This document shows positions 37,371 to 49,667 of a stretch of 64,000 nt of DNA, in pieces. Numbering within the stretch: the stretch's first letter is position 1; the number at the start of each line of letters is the position of its first letter. The DNA is taken from the NCBI GenBank assembly GCA_027574665.1, contig CM050672.1, positions 11,268,001-11,332,000 of the forward strand, read 5' to 3'. The notes below the pieces were generated by a model that was given only the letters and a program-made list of their open reading frames with translations, did no database searches and was not told the origin of the DNA. The DNA comes from Rhynochetos jubatus (lineage: Eukaryota > Chordata > Aves > Eurypygiformes > Rhynochetidae). The position numbers were made by a program, and so were the translations under genes.

Positions 37371-37646
37371 GCAGCCAAAATGCAGTCCACCTCTGGCAGA
37401 ATATTAAGAGCACGGAGGGGAGCAAGCCAGGCCTCAAACCACGAGAAGCTCCAGCCCAAAAGGCAGCCAAAATCCAGCCCACATCCAAGAGAATATTACG
37501 AGCAGGGGATGGAGCAAGCCAGGCCTCAAACTACGAGAAGCTCCAGCATTAAAGGCAGCCAAAATCCAGCCCATATCCGGGAGAATCTCAAGAGCAGGGG
37601 GTGGAGCAAGCCAGGCCTCAAACCACGAGAAGCTCCAGCCCAAAAT
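37371..37646 (+). repeat. 3-unit repeat (276 bp), copy 2
   Basis: Offset 276 bp from copy 1. Differences seen include GCAGTCCAC here against GCAGCCCAC near 37110. A related single copy, with GGCACCC and CTCCAGCATT, lies near 34.1 kb. Confidence 0.85.
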
Positions 37647-37902
37647 GCAGCCAAAATGCAGCCCACATCCGGGAGAATCTCAAGAGCAGGGGGTGGAGCA
37701 AGCCAGGCCTCAAACCACGAGAAGCTCCAGCCCAAAAGGCAGCCAAAATCCAGCCCGCATGCGGAAGAATCTCAAGAGCAGGGGGTGGAGCAAGCCAGGC
37801 CTCAAACCACGAGAAGCTCCAGCCCAAAAGGCAGCCAAAATCCAGCCCACCTCCGGGAGAATCTCAAGAGCAGGGGGTGGAGCAAGCCAGGCCTCAAACC
37901 AC

Positions 37903-38178
37903 GAGAAGCTCCAGCCCAATGAGCAGCCAAAATGCAGCCCACATGCGGGAGAATCTCAAGAGCAGGGGGTGGAGCAAGCCAGGCCTCAAACCACGAGAAG
38001 CTCCAGCCCAATGAGCAGCCAAAATGCAGCCCACATGCGGGAGAATCTCAAGAGCAGGGGGTGGAGCAAGCCAGGCCTCAAACCACGAGAAGCTCCAGCC
38101 CAATGAGCAGCCAAAATGCAGCCCACATGCGAGAGAATATTAAGAGCAGGGGATGGAGCAAGCCAGGCCTCAAGCCAC
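37903..38178 (+). repeat. Three tandem units of the CCCAATGAGCAGCC type
   Basis: Units starting at 37903, 37995 and 38087 all carry CCCAATGAGCAGCC and CATGCG. The first two are identical over 92 bp; the third changes after position 45. The related block at 34.5 kb has only one such unit (about 34510). This is a clear case of single-unit amplification. Confidence 0.88.
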
Positions 38179-38450
38179 GAGAAGCTCCAGCCCAAAAAAA
38201 GCAGACAAAATCCAGCCCATATTCGAGAGAATCTCAAGAGCAGCGGGTGGAGCAAGCCAGGCCTCAAACCACGAGAAGCTCCAGCCCAAAAGGCAGCCAA
38301 AATGCAGCCCACCTCTGGGAGAATATCAAGAGCACGGAGGGGAGGAAGCCAGGCCTCAAACTACGAGAAGCTCCAGCATAAAAGGCAGCCAAAACCCAGC
38401 CCACATTCGAGAGAATATTACGTACAGGGGGTGGAGCAAGCCAGGCCTCA

Positions 38451-41400
38451 AACTACGAGAAGCTCCAGTCCAAAATGCAGCCAAAATGCAGCCCACATCT
38501 GGGAGAATTTCAAGAGCAGGGGGTGGAGCAAGCCAGGCCTCAAACCACGAGAAGCTCCAGCCCAAAAGGCAGCCAAAATCCAGCCCACATCCGGGAGAAT
38601 ATCAAGAGCAGGGGGTGGAGCAAGCCAGGCCTCAAACCACGAGAAGCTCCAGCCCAAAAGCAGCCAAAATCCAGCCCACATGCGGGAGAATCTCAAGAGC
38701 AGGGGGTAGAGCAAGCCAGGCCTCAAACCACGAGAAGCTCCAGCCCAAAAGGCAGCCAAAATCCAGCCCACATCTGGGAGAATCTCAAGAGCAGGGGGTG
38801 GAGCAAGCCAGGCCTCAAACCACGAGAAGCTCCAGCCCAAAAGGCAGCCAAAATCCAGCCCACCTCCGGGAGAATCTCAAGAGCAGGGGGTGGAGCAAGC
38901 CAGGCCTCAAACCACGAGAAGCTCCAGCCCAAAATGCAGCCAAAATGCAGCCCACATGCGAGAGAATATTAAGAGCAGGGGATGGAGCAAGCCAGGCCTC
39001 AAGCCTCGAGAAGCTCCAGCCCAAAAGGCAGACAAAATCCAGCCCACATTCGAGAGAATCTCAAGAGCAGGGGGTGGAGCAAGCCAGGCCTCAAACCACG
39101 AGAAGCTCCAGCCCAAAAGGCAGCCAAAATGCAGGCCACATGCGGGAGAATCTCAAGAGCAGGGGGTGGAGCAAGCCAGGCCTCAAACCACGAGAAGCTC
39201 CAGCCCAAAATGCAGCCAAAATCCAGCCCGCATGCGGAAGAATCTCAAGAGCAGGGGGTGGAGCAAGCCAGGCCTCAAACCACGAGAAGCTCCAGCCCAA
39301 AAGGCAGCCAAAATCCAGCCCACCTCTGGGAGAATATCAAGAGCACGGAGGGGAGCAAGCCAGGCCTCAAACCACGAGAAGCTCCAGCCCAAAAGGCAGC
39401 CAAAATGCAGCCCACATCAGGGAGAATGACAAGAGCAGGGGGTGGAGCAAGCCAGGCCTCAAACCACGAGAAGCTCCAGCCCAAAAGGCAGCCAAAATCC
39501 AGCACACATCAGCAAGAATCTCAAGAGCAGGGGGTGGAGCAAGCCAGGCCTCAAACCACGAGAAGCTCCAGCCCAAAATGCAGCCAAAATCCAGCCCACA
39601 TCCAGGAGAATCTCAAGAGCAGGGGGTGAAGGAAGCCAGGCCTCAAGCCACGAGAAGCTCCAGCCCAAAAGGCAGCCAAAATGCAGCCCATATCCGGGAG
39701 AATCTCAAGAGCAGGGGGTGGAGCAAGCCAGGCCTCAAACCACGAGAAGCTCCAGCCCAAAAGGCAGCCAAAATCCAGCCCACATCCGGGAGAATCTCAA
39801 GAGCAGGGGGTGGAGCAAGCCAGGCCTCAAACCACGAGAAGCTCCGGTCCAAAAGGCAGCCAAACTCAAGCCCACCTCAGGGAGAATATCAAGAGCAGGG
39901 GGTGGAGCAAGTCAGGCCTCAAACTGCGAGAAGCTCCAGCCCAAAAGGCAGCCAAAATGCAGCCCACATCCGGGAGAATATCAAGAGAAGGGGGTGGAGC
40001 AAGCCAGGCCTCAAACCACGAGAAGCTCCAGCCCAAAAGGCAGCCAAAATCCAGCCCACATCCGGGAGAATCTCAAGAGCAGGGGGTGGAGCAAGCCAGG
40101 CCTCAAACCACGAGAAGCTCCAGCCCAAAAGGCAGCCAAAATCCAGCCCACATCCAGGAGAATCTCAAGAGCAGGGGGTGCAGCAAGCCAGGCCTCAAAC
40201 CACGAGAAGCTCCAGCCCAAAAGGCAGCCAAAGTCCAGCCCATATCCGGGAGAATCTCAAGAGCAGGGGGTGGAGCAAGCCAGGATTCAAACCACGAGAA
40301 GCTCCAGCCCAAAAGGCAGCCAAAATGCAGCCCACATCCGGGAGAATCTCAAGAGCAGGGGGTGGAGCAAGCCAGGCCTCAAACCACGAGAAGCTCCAGC
40401 CCAAAAGGCAGCCAAAATGCAGCCCATATCCGGGAGAATCTCACGAGCAGGGGGTGGAGCAAGCCAGGCCTCAAACCACGAGAAGCTCCAGCCCAAAAGG
40501 CAGCCAAAATCCAGCCCACATCCGGGAGAATCTCAAGAGCAGGGGGTGGAGCAAGCCAGGCCTCAAACCACGAGAAGCTCCCGTCCAAAATGCAGCCAAA
40601 CTCAAGCCCACCTCCGGGAGAATCTCAAGAGCAGGGGGTGGAGCAAGCCAGGCCTCAAACCACGAGAAGCTCCAGCCCAAAAGGCAGCCAAAGTCCAGCC
40701 CACATGCGGGAGAATCTCAAGAGCAGGGGGTGGAGCAAGCCAGGCCTCAAACCACGAGAAGCTCCAGCCCAAAAGGCAGCCAAAATCCAGCCCACATCCA
40801 GGAGAATCTCAAGAGCAGGGGGTGGAGCAAGCCAGGATTCAAACCACGAGAAGCTCCAGCCCAAAAGGCAGCCAAAGTCCAGCCCATATCCGGGAGAATC
40901 TCAAGAGCAGGGTGTGGAGCAAGCCAGGCCTCAAACCACGAGAAGCTCCAGCCCAAAAGGCAGCCAAAATGCAGCCCACATCCGGGAGAATCTCAAGAGC
41001 AGGGGGTGGAGCAAGCCAGGCCTCAAACCACGAGAAGCTCCGGTCCAAAAGGCAGCCAAACTCAAGCCCACCTCAGGGAGAATCTCAAGAGCAGGGGGTG
41101 GAGCAAGCCAGGCCTCAAACCACGAGAAGCTCCAGCCCAAAAGCAGCCAAAATCCAGCCCACATGCGGGAGAATCTCAAGAGCAGGGGGTAGAGCAAGCC
41201 AGGCCTCAAACCACGAGAAGCTCCAGCCCAAAAGGCAGCCAAAATCCAGCACACATCAGCAAGAATCTCAAGAGCAGGGGGTGGAGCAAGCCAGGCCTCA
41301 AACCACGAGAAGCTCCAGCCCAAAAGGCAGCCAAAATCCAGCCCACATGCGGGAGAATCTCAAGAGCAGGGGGTGGAGCAAGCCAGGCCTCAAACCACGA

Positions 41401-44400
41401 GAAGCTCCAGCCCAAAAGGCAGCCAAAATCCAGCCCATATCCAGGAGAATCTCAAGAGCAGGGGGTGGAGCAAGCCAGGCCTCAAACCACGAGAAGCTCC
41501 AGCCCAAAAGGCAGCCAAAGTCCAGCCCATATCCGGGAGAATCTCAAGAGCAGGGGTTGGAGCAAGCCAGGCCTCAAACCACGAGAAGCTCCAGCCCAAA
41601 AGGCAGCCAAAATGCAGCCCACATCCGGGAGAATCTCAAGAGCAGGGGGTGGAGCAAGCCAGGCCTCAAACCACGAGAAGCTCCAGCCCAAAAGGCAGCC
41701 AAAATGCAGCCCATATCCGGGAGAATCTCACGAGCAGGGGGTGGAGCAAGCCAGGCCTCAAACCGCGAGAAGCTCCAGCCCAAAAGGCAGCCAAAATCCA
41801 GCCCACATCCGGGAGAATCTCAAGAGCAGGGGGTGGAGCAAGCCAGGCCTCAAACCACGAGAAGCTCCGGTCCAAAAGGCAGCCAAACTCAAGCCCACCT
41901 CCGGGAGAATATCAAGAGCAGGGGGTGGAGCAAGCCAGGCCTCAAACCACGAGAAAATCCAGCCCAAAAGGCAGCCAAAGTCCAGCCCATATCCGGGAGA
42001 ATCTCAAGAGCAGGGGGTGGAGCAAGCCAGGCCTCAAACCTCGAGAAGCTCCAGCCCAAAAGGCAGCCAAAATCCAGCCCAGATCCAGGAGAATCTCAAG
42101 AGCAGGGGGTGGAGCAAGCCAGGCCTCAAACCACGAGAAGCTACAGCCCAAAAGGCAGCCAAAATCCAGCCCAGATCCAGGAGAATCTCAAGAGCAGGGG
42201 GTGGAGCAAGCCAGGCCTCAAACCACGAGAAGCTCCAGCCCAAAAGGCAGCCAAAGTCCAGCCCATATCCGGGAGAATCTCAAGAGCAGTGGGTGGAGCA
42301 AGCCAGGCCTCAAACCACGAGAAGCTCCAGCCCAAAAGGCAGCCAAAATGCAGCCCACATCCGGGAGAATCTCAAGAGCAGGGGTTGGAGCAAGCCAGGC
42401 CTCAAACCACGAGAAGCTCCAGCCCAAAACGCAGCCAAAATGCAGCCCACCTCTGGCAGAATATTAAGAGCACGGAGGGGAGCAAGCCAGGCCTCAAACC
42501 ACGAGAAGCTCCAGCCCAAGATTCAGCCAAAATCCAGCACACATCCGTGAGAATCTCAAGAGCAGGGGGTGGAGTAAGCCAGGCCTCAAACCTCGAGAAG
42601 ATCCACCCCAAAAGGCAACCAAAATGCAGCCCACATCCGGGAGAATCTCAAGAGCAGGGGGTGGAGCAAGCCAGGCCTCAAACCACGAGAAGCTCCAGCC
42701 CAAAAGGCAGCCAAAATGCAGCCCACATCCGGGAGAATCTCAAGAGCAGGGGGTGGAGCAAGCCAGGCCTCAAACCACGAGAAGCTCCAGCCCAAAAGGC
42801 AGCCAAACTCCAGCCCACATCCGGGAAAATATCAAGAGCAGGGTTTGGAGCAAGCCAGGCCTCAAACCACGAGAAGCTCCAGCCCAAAGGGCAGCCAAAA
42901 TGCAGCCCACCTCCGGGAGAATCTCAAGAGCAGGGGGTGGAGCAAGCCAGGCCTCAAGCCACGAGAAGCTCCAGCCCAAAAGGCAGACAAAATCCAGCCC
43001 ACATTCGAGAGAATCTCAAGAGCAGGGGGTGGAGCAAGCCAGGCCTCAAACCACGAGAAGCTCCAGCCCAAAAGGCAGCCAAAATGCAGGCCACATCCGA
43101 GAGAATCTCAAGAGCAGGTGGTCGAGCAAGCCAGGCCTCAAACCACGAGAAGCTCCAGCCCAAAAGGCAGCCAAAATCCAGCCCACATCCAAAAGAATAT
43201 GAAGAGCAGGGGGTGGAGCAAGCCAGGCCTCAAACCACGAGAAAATCCAGCCCAAAAGGCAGCCAAAATCCAGCCCACATCTGGGAGAATCTCAAGAGCA
43301 GGGGGTGGAGCAAGCCAGGCCTCAAACCACGAGAAGCTCCAGCCCAAAAGGCAGCCAAAATCCAGCCCACATCCGGGAGAATCTCAAGAGCAGGGGGTGG
43401 AGCAAGCCAGGATTCAAACCACGAGAAGCTCCAGCCCAAAAGGCAGCCAAAGTCCACCCCATATCCGGGAGAATCTCAAGAGCAGGGTGTGGAGCAAGCC
43501 AGGCCTCAAACCACGAGAAGCTCCAGCCCAAAAGGCAGCCAAAATGCAGCCCACATCCGGGAGAATCTCAAGAGCAGGGGGTGGAGCAAGCCAGGCCTCA
43601 AACCACGAGAAGCTCCGGTCCAAAAGGCAGCCAAACTCAAGCCCACCTCAGGGAGAATATCAAGAGCAGGGGGTGGAGCAAGTCAGGCCTCAAACTGCGA
43701 GAAGCTCCAGCCCAAAATGCAGCCAAAATGCAGCCCACATCCGGGAGAATATCAAGAGCAGGGGGTGGAGCAAGCCAGGCCTCAAACCACGAGAAAATCC
43801 AGCCCAAAAGGCAGCCAAAATCCAGCCCACATCCGGGAGAATCTCAAGAGCAGGGGGTGGAGCAAGCCAGGCCTCAAACCACGAGAAGCTCCAGCCCAAA
43901 AGGCAGCCAAAATGCAGCCCACATCCAGGAGAATCTCAAGAGCAGGGGGTGGAGCAAGCCAGGCCTCAAACCACGAGAAGCTCCAGCCCAAAATGCAGCC
44001 AAAATCCAGCCCACATCCAGGAGAATCTCAAGAGCAGGGGGTGGAGCAAGCCAGGCCTCAAACCACGAGAAGATCCACCCCAAAAGGCAGCCAAAATGCA
44101 GCCCACATCCGGGAGCATATGAAGAGCAGGGTGTGGAGCAAGCCAGGCCTCAAACCACGAGAAGCTCCAGCCCAAAATGCAGCCAAAATCCAGCACACAT
44201 CCGTGAGAATCTCAAGAGCAGGGGTTGGAGCAAGCCAGGCCTCAAACCTCGAGAAGATCCACCCCAAAAGGCAACCAAAATGCAGCCCTACATCTGGGAG
44301 AATCTCAAGAGCAGGGGGTGAAGCAAGCCAGGCCTCAAACCACGAGAAGCTCCAGCCCAAAAGGCAGCCAAAATGCAGCCCACATCCGAGAGAATCTCAA

Positions 44401-44800
44401 GAGCAGGGGGTGGAGCAAGCCAGGCCTCAAACCACGAGAAGCTCCAGCCCAAAAGGCAGCCAAAATGCAGCCCACCTCCGGGAGAATCTCAAGAGCAGGG
44501 GGTGGAGCAAGCCAGGCCTCAAACCACGAGAAGCTCCAGCCCAAAAGGCAGCCAAAATGCAGGCCACATCCGGGAGAATCTCAAGAGTAGGGGGTGGAGC
44601 AAGCCAGGCCTCAAACCACGAGAAGCTCCAGCCTAAATGCAGCCAAAATGCAGCCCAACTCCGGGAGAATCTCAAGAGCAGGGGGTGGAGCAAGCCAGGC
44701 CTCAAACCACGAGAAGCTCCAGCCCTAAAGGCAGCCAAAATTCAGCCCACATGCGGGAGAATCTCAAGAGCAGGGGGTGGAGCAAGCCAGGCCTCTAACC
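38451..44800 (+). repeat. Domain with a 14-unit higher-order repeat
   Basis: The stretch at about 40103-40680 recurs at 41390-41967 with an offset of 1287 bp (14 units minus 1 bp); markers are CATATCCGGG, CTCACGAGCAGG and an AAACTCAAGCCCACC unit. The stretch 40747-41048 recurs at 43322-43623 (offset 2575 bp), marked by CAGGATTCAAACC, AAGTCCA and GGGTGTGGAGC. CATCCAGGAGAATC units are frequent. A variant with GAAGATCCACCCC and GGCAACC is near 42598 and 44250. One unit near 44976 lacks a C in GGCTCAAAC. Confidence 0.8.
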
Positions 44801-45620
44801 ATGAGAAGCTCCAGCCCAAAAGGCAGCCAAAATTCAGCCCACATGCGAGAGAATATTAAGAGCAGGGGAAGGAGCAAGCCAGGCCTCAAGCCACGAGAAG
44901 CTCCAGCCCAAAAGGCAGCCAAAATGCAGCCCACATCCGGGAGAATCTCAAGAGCAGGGGGTGGAGCAAGCCAGGCTCAAACTACGAGAAGCTCCAGCCC
45001 AAAAGGCAGGCAAAACCCAGCCCACATCCGAGAGAATATTACGTGCAGGGGGTGGAGCAAGCCAGGCCTCAAACTACGAGAAGCTCCAGCCCAAAACGCA
45101 GCCAAAATGCAGCCCACCTCTGGGAGAATATTAAGAGCACGGAGGGGAGCAAGCCAGGCCTCAAACCACGAGAAGCTCCAGCCCAAAATGCAGCCAAAAT
45201 CCAGCCCACATCCGAGAGAATATTACGAGCAGGGGATGGAGCAAGCCAGGCCTCAAACTACGAGAAGCTCCAGTCCAAAATGCAGCCAAAATGCAGCCCA
45301 CATCCGGGAGAATCTCAAGAGCAGGGGGTGGAGCAAGCCAGGCCTCAAACCACGAGAAGCTCCAGCCCAAAAGGCAGCCAAAATGCAGCCCACATCCGGG
45401 AGAATCTCAAGAGCAGGGGGTGGAGCAAGCCAGGCCTCAAACCACGAGAAGCTCCAGCCCAAAAGGCAGCCAATATGCAGCCGAAATCTGGGAGAATCTC
45501 AAGAGCAGGGGGTGGAGCAAGCCAGGCCTCAAACCACGAGAAGCTCCAGCCCAAAAGGCAGCCAAAATGCAGCCCACATCCGGGAGAATCTCAAGAGCAG
45601 GGGTTGGAGCAAGCCAGGCC

Positions 45621-48600
45621 TCAAACCACGAGAAGCTCCAGCCCAAAATGCAGCCAAAATGCAGCCCACCTCTGGCAGAATATTAAGAGCACGGAGGGGA
45701 GCAAGCGAGGCCTCAAACCACAAGAAGCTCCAGCCCAAAAGGCAGCCAAAATCCAGCCCACATCCGGGAGAATCTCAAGAGCAGGGGGTGGAGCAAGCCA
45801 GGCCTCAAACCACGAGAAGCTCCAGCCCAAAATGCAGCCAAAATCCAGCCCACATCCAGGAGAATCTCAAGAGCAGGGGGTGGAGCAAGCCAGGCCTCAA
45901 ACCACGAGAAGCTCCAGCCCAATAGGCAGCCAAAGTGCAGCCCATATCCGGGAGAATCTCAAGAGCAGGGGGTGGAGCAAGCCAGGCCTCAAACCACGAG
46001 AAGCTCCAGCCCAAATGCAGCCAAAATGCAGCCCACATCCGGGAGAATCTCAAGAGCAGGGGGTGGAGCAAGCCAGGCCTCAAACCACGAGAAGCTCCAG
46101 CCCAAAAGTCAGCCAAAATGCAGCCCACATCCGGGAGAATCTCAAGAGCAGGGGGTGGAGCAAGCCAGGCCTCAAACCACGAGAAGCTCCAGCCCAAAAC
46201 GCAGCCAAAATGCAGACCACCTCTGGCAGAATATTAAGAGCAGGGGGTGGAGCAAGCCAGGCCTCAAACCACGAGAAGCTCCAGCCCAAAAGGCAGCCAA
46301 AATCCAGCCCACATCCAAGAGAATATTACGAGCAGGGGATGGAGCAAGCCCGGCCTCAAACTACGAGAAGCTCCAGCCCAAAATGCAGCCAAAATCCAGC
46401 CCACATCCGGGAGAATCTCAAGAGCAGGGGGTGGAGCAAGCCAGGCCTCAAACCTCGAGAAGCTCCAGCCCAAAAGGCAGCCAAAATGCAGCCCACATCC
46501 GGGAGAATCTCAAGAGCAGGGGGTGGAGCAAGCCAGGCCTCAAACCACGAGAAGTTCCAGCCCAAAAGGCAGCCAAAATCCAGCCCGCATGCGGAAGAAT
46601 CTCAAGAGCAGTGGGTGGAGCAAGCCAGGCCTCAAACCACGAGAAGCTCCAGCCCAAAAGGCAGCCAAAATCCAGCCCACCTCTGGGAGAATATCAAGAG
46701 CAGGGTGTGGAGCAAGCCAGGCCTCAAACCTCGAGAAGCTCCAGCCCAAAAGGCAGCCAAAATCCAGCCCACATCCGGGAGAATATTACGAGCAGGGGAT
46801 GGAGCAAGCCAGGCCTCAAACTACGAGAAGCTCCAGCCCAAAAGGCAGCCAAAATCCAGCCCACCTCTGGGAGAATATCAAGAGCATGGAGGGGAGCAAG
46901 CCAGGCCTCAAACCACGAGAAGCTCCAGCCCAAAATGAAGCCAAAATCCAGCCCACATCCAGGAGAATATTACGAGCAGGGGATGGAGCAAGCCAGGCCT
47001 CAAACTACGAGAAGCTCCAGCCCAAAAGGCAGCCAAAATGCAGCCCACATCCGGGAGAATCTCAAGAGCAGGGGGTGGAGCAAGCCAGGCCTCAAACCAC
47101 GAGAAGCTCCAGCCCAAAAGGCAGACAAAATGCAGCCCACATCCGGGAGAATCTCAAGAGCAGGGGGTGGAGGAAGCCAGGCCTCAAACCACGAGAAGCT
47201 CCAGCCCAAAAGGCAGCCAAAATCCAGGCCGCATGCGGAAAAATCTCAAGAGCAGGGGGTGGAGCAAGCCAGGCCTCAAACCATGAGAAGCTCCAGCCCA
47301 AAAGGCAGCCAAAATCCAGCCCGCATGCGGAAGAATATCAAGAGCATGGAGGGGAGCAAGCCAGGCCTCAAACCACGAGAAGCTCCAGCCCAAAAGGCAG
47401 CCAAAATCCAGCCCACATCCGGGAGAAACTCAAGAGCAGGGGGTGGAGCAAGCCAGGCCTCAAACCACGAGAAGCTCCTGTCCACAAAGCAGCCAAAATG
47501 CAGCCCACATCCGGGAGAATATCAAGAGCAGGGGGTGGAGCAAGCCAGGCCTCAAACCACGAGAAGCTCCAGCCCAAAATGCAGCCAAAATGCAGCCCAC
47601 ATCAGGGAGAATGACAAGAGCAGGGGGTGGAGCAAGCCAGGCCTCAAACCACGAGAAGCTCCAGCCCAAAAGGCAGCCAAAATCCAGCACACATCAGCAA
47701 GAATCTCAAGAGCAGGGGGTGGAGCAAGCCAGGCCTCAAACCACGAGAAGCTGCAGGCCAAAATGCAGCCAAAATGCAGCCCACATCCGGGAGAATCTCA
47801 AGAGCAGGGCGTGGAGCAAGCCAGGCCTCAAACCACGAGAAGCTCCAGCCCAAAATGCAGCCAAAATCCAGCACACATCAGCAAGAATCTCAAGAGAAGG
47901 GCGTGGAGCAAGCCAGGCCTCAAACCACGAGAAGCTGCAGGCCAAAATGCAGCCAAAATGCAGCCCACATCCGGGAGAATCTCAAGAGCAGGGGGTGGAG
48001 CAAGCCAGGCCTCAAACCACGAGAAGCTCCAGCCCAAAAGGCAGCCAAAATCCAGCCCACATGCGGAAGAATCTCAAGAGCAGGGGGTGGAGCAAGCCAG
48101 GCCTCAAACCACGAGAAGCTCCAGCCCAAAAGGCAGCCAAAATCCAGAACACCTCTGGGAGAATATCAAGAGCACTAAGGGGAGCAAGCGAGGCCTTAAA
48201 CCACGAGAAGTTCCAGCCCAAAAGGCAGCCAAAATCCAGCCCACATCCGGGAGACTCTCAAGAGCAGGGGTTGGAGCAAGCCAGGCCTCAAATCACGAGA
48301 AGCTCCAGCCCAAAACGCAGCCAAAATGCAGCCCACCTCTGGCAGAATATTAAGAGCACGGAGGGGAGCAAGCGAGGCCTCAATCCACAAGAAGCTCCAG
48401 CCCAAAATGCAGCCAAAATCCAGCCCACATCCACGAGAATCTCAAGAGCAGGGGGTGGAGCAAGCCAGGCCTCAAACCACGAGAAGCTCCAGCCCAAAAG
48501 GCAGCCAAAATGCAGCCCATATCCGGGAGAATCTCAAGAGCAGGGGGTGGAGCAAGCCAGGCCTCAAACCACGAGAATCTCCAGCCCAAAAGGCAGCCAA

Positions 48601-49600
48601 AATGCAGCCCACATCCGGGATAATCTCAAGAGCAGGGGGTGGAGCAAGCCAGGCCTCAAACCACGAGAAGCTCCAGCCCAAAAGGCAGCCAAAATCCAGC
48701 CCACATCCGAGAGAATATTACGAGCAGGGGGTGGAGCAAGCCAGGCCTCAAACCACGAGAAGATCCAGCCCAAAAGGCAGCCAAAATTCAGGCCACATGC
48801 GGGAGAATCTCAAGAGCAGGGGGTGGAGCAAGCCAGGCCTCAAAACACGAGAAGCTCCAGCCCAAAAGGCAGCCAAAATCCAGCCCACCTCTGGGAGAAT
48901 ATCAAGAGCAGGGTGTGGAGCAAGCCAGGCCTCAAACCTCGAGAAGCTCCAGCCCAAAAGGCAGCCAAAATCCAGCCTACCTCTGGGAGAATATCAAGAG
49001 CACGGAGGGCAGCAAGCCAGGCCTCAAACCACGAGAAGTTCCAGCCCAAAAGGCAGCCAAAATGCAGCCCACATCTGGGAGAATCTCAAGAGCAGGGGTT
49101 GGAGCAAGCCAGGCCTCAAACCACGAGAAGCTCCAGCCCAAAACGCAGCCAAAATGCAGCCCACCTCTGGGAGAATATTCAGTGCAAGGAGGGGAGCAAT
49201 CCAGGCCTCAAACCACGAGAAGCTCCAGCCCAAAAGGCAGCCAAAATGCAGCCCACATCCGAGAGAATATTACGAGCAGGGGATGGAGCAAGCCAGGCCT
49301 CAAACTAGGAGAAGCTCCAGCCCAAAAGGCAGCCAAAATGCAGCCCACATCCGGGAGAATCTCAAGAGCAGGGGGTGGAGCAAGCCAGGCCTCTAACCAC
49401 GAGAAGCTCCAGCCCAAAAGGCAGACAAAATGCAGCCCACATCCGGGAGAATCTCAAGAGCAGGGGGTGGAGCAAGCCAGGCCTCAAACCACGAGAAGCT
49501 CCAGCCCAAAAGGCAGCCAAAATGCAGCCCACATCCGGGAGAATATCAAGAGCAGGGGGTGGAGCAATCCAGGCCTCAAACCACGAGAAGCTCCAGCCCA
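45621..49600 (+). repeat. Large block of about 4 kb, copy A
   Basis: The content recurs from 49668 onward, but the offset falls stepwise: 4047 bp at 45.6-46.0 kb, 3863 bp from about 46.26 kb, 3771 bp from 46.7 kb, 3679 bp from 47.55 kb and 3495 bp from 48.75 kb. Each step is a loss of whole units in the second copy (2, 1, 1 and 2 units). This copy holds the CATCAGGGAGAATGAC unit at 47610, which the second copy lacks. Confidence 0.85.
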
Positions 49601-49667
49601 ACAGGCAGCCAAAATCCAGCCCACATCCGGGAGAAACTCAAGAGCAGGGGGTGGAGCAAGCCAGGCC

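Larger units (their letters stand above)
28300..38450 (+). repeat. Domain with the CACGGAGGGGAGC subfamily
   Basis: A variant unit in which GCAGGGGGTGGAGC becomes GCACGGAGGGGAGC (three substitutions always together) first appears near 28575. It then alternates with standard units, usually in phase with CCTCTGGGAGAATATC upstream. Companion variants are GAATATTACGTGC, CAAACTACGAG and CTCCAGTCC. Another linked type, CTCAAGCCACGAG with a 2-bp longer A run (CCCAAAAAAAGCAGAC) and ATTCGAGAG, lies at 30643, 32853, 34695 and 38191. The 34.4-34.9 kb stretch recurs at 37.8-38.4 kb (offsets 3404 and 3496 bp). Everything remains satellite. Confidence 0.85.

Noticed and set aside
39442-44859. Open reading frame of 1805 codons on the + strand, and many shorter ones
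   Set aside because: The consensus unit has no stop in any + frame, so long frames are expected. The unit is not a multiple of 3, 1-2 bp indels shift frames freely, and stops occur wherever T-bearing variants arise (for example CCAATAGGC and AATATTAAG).
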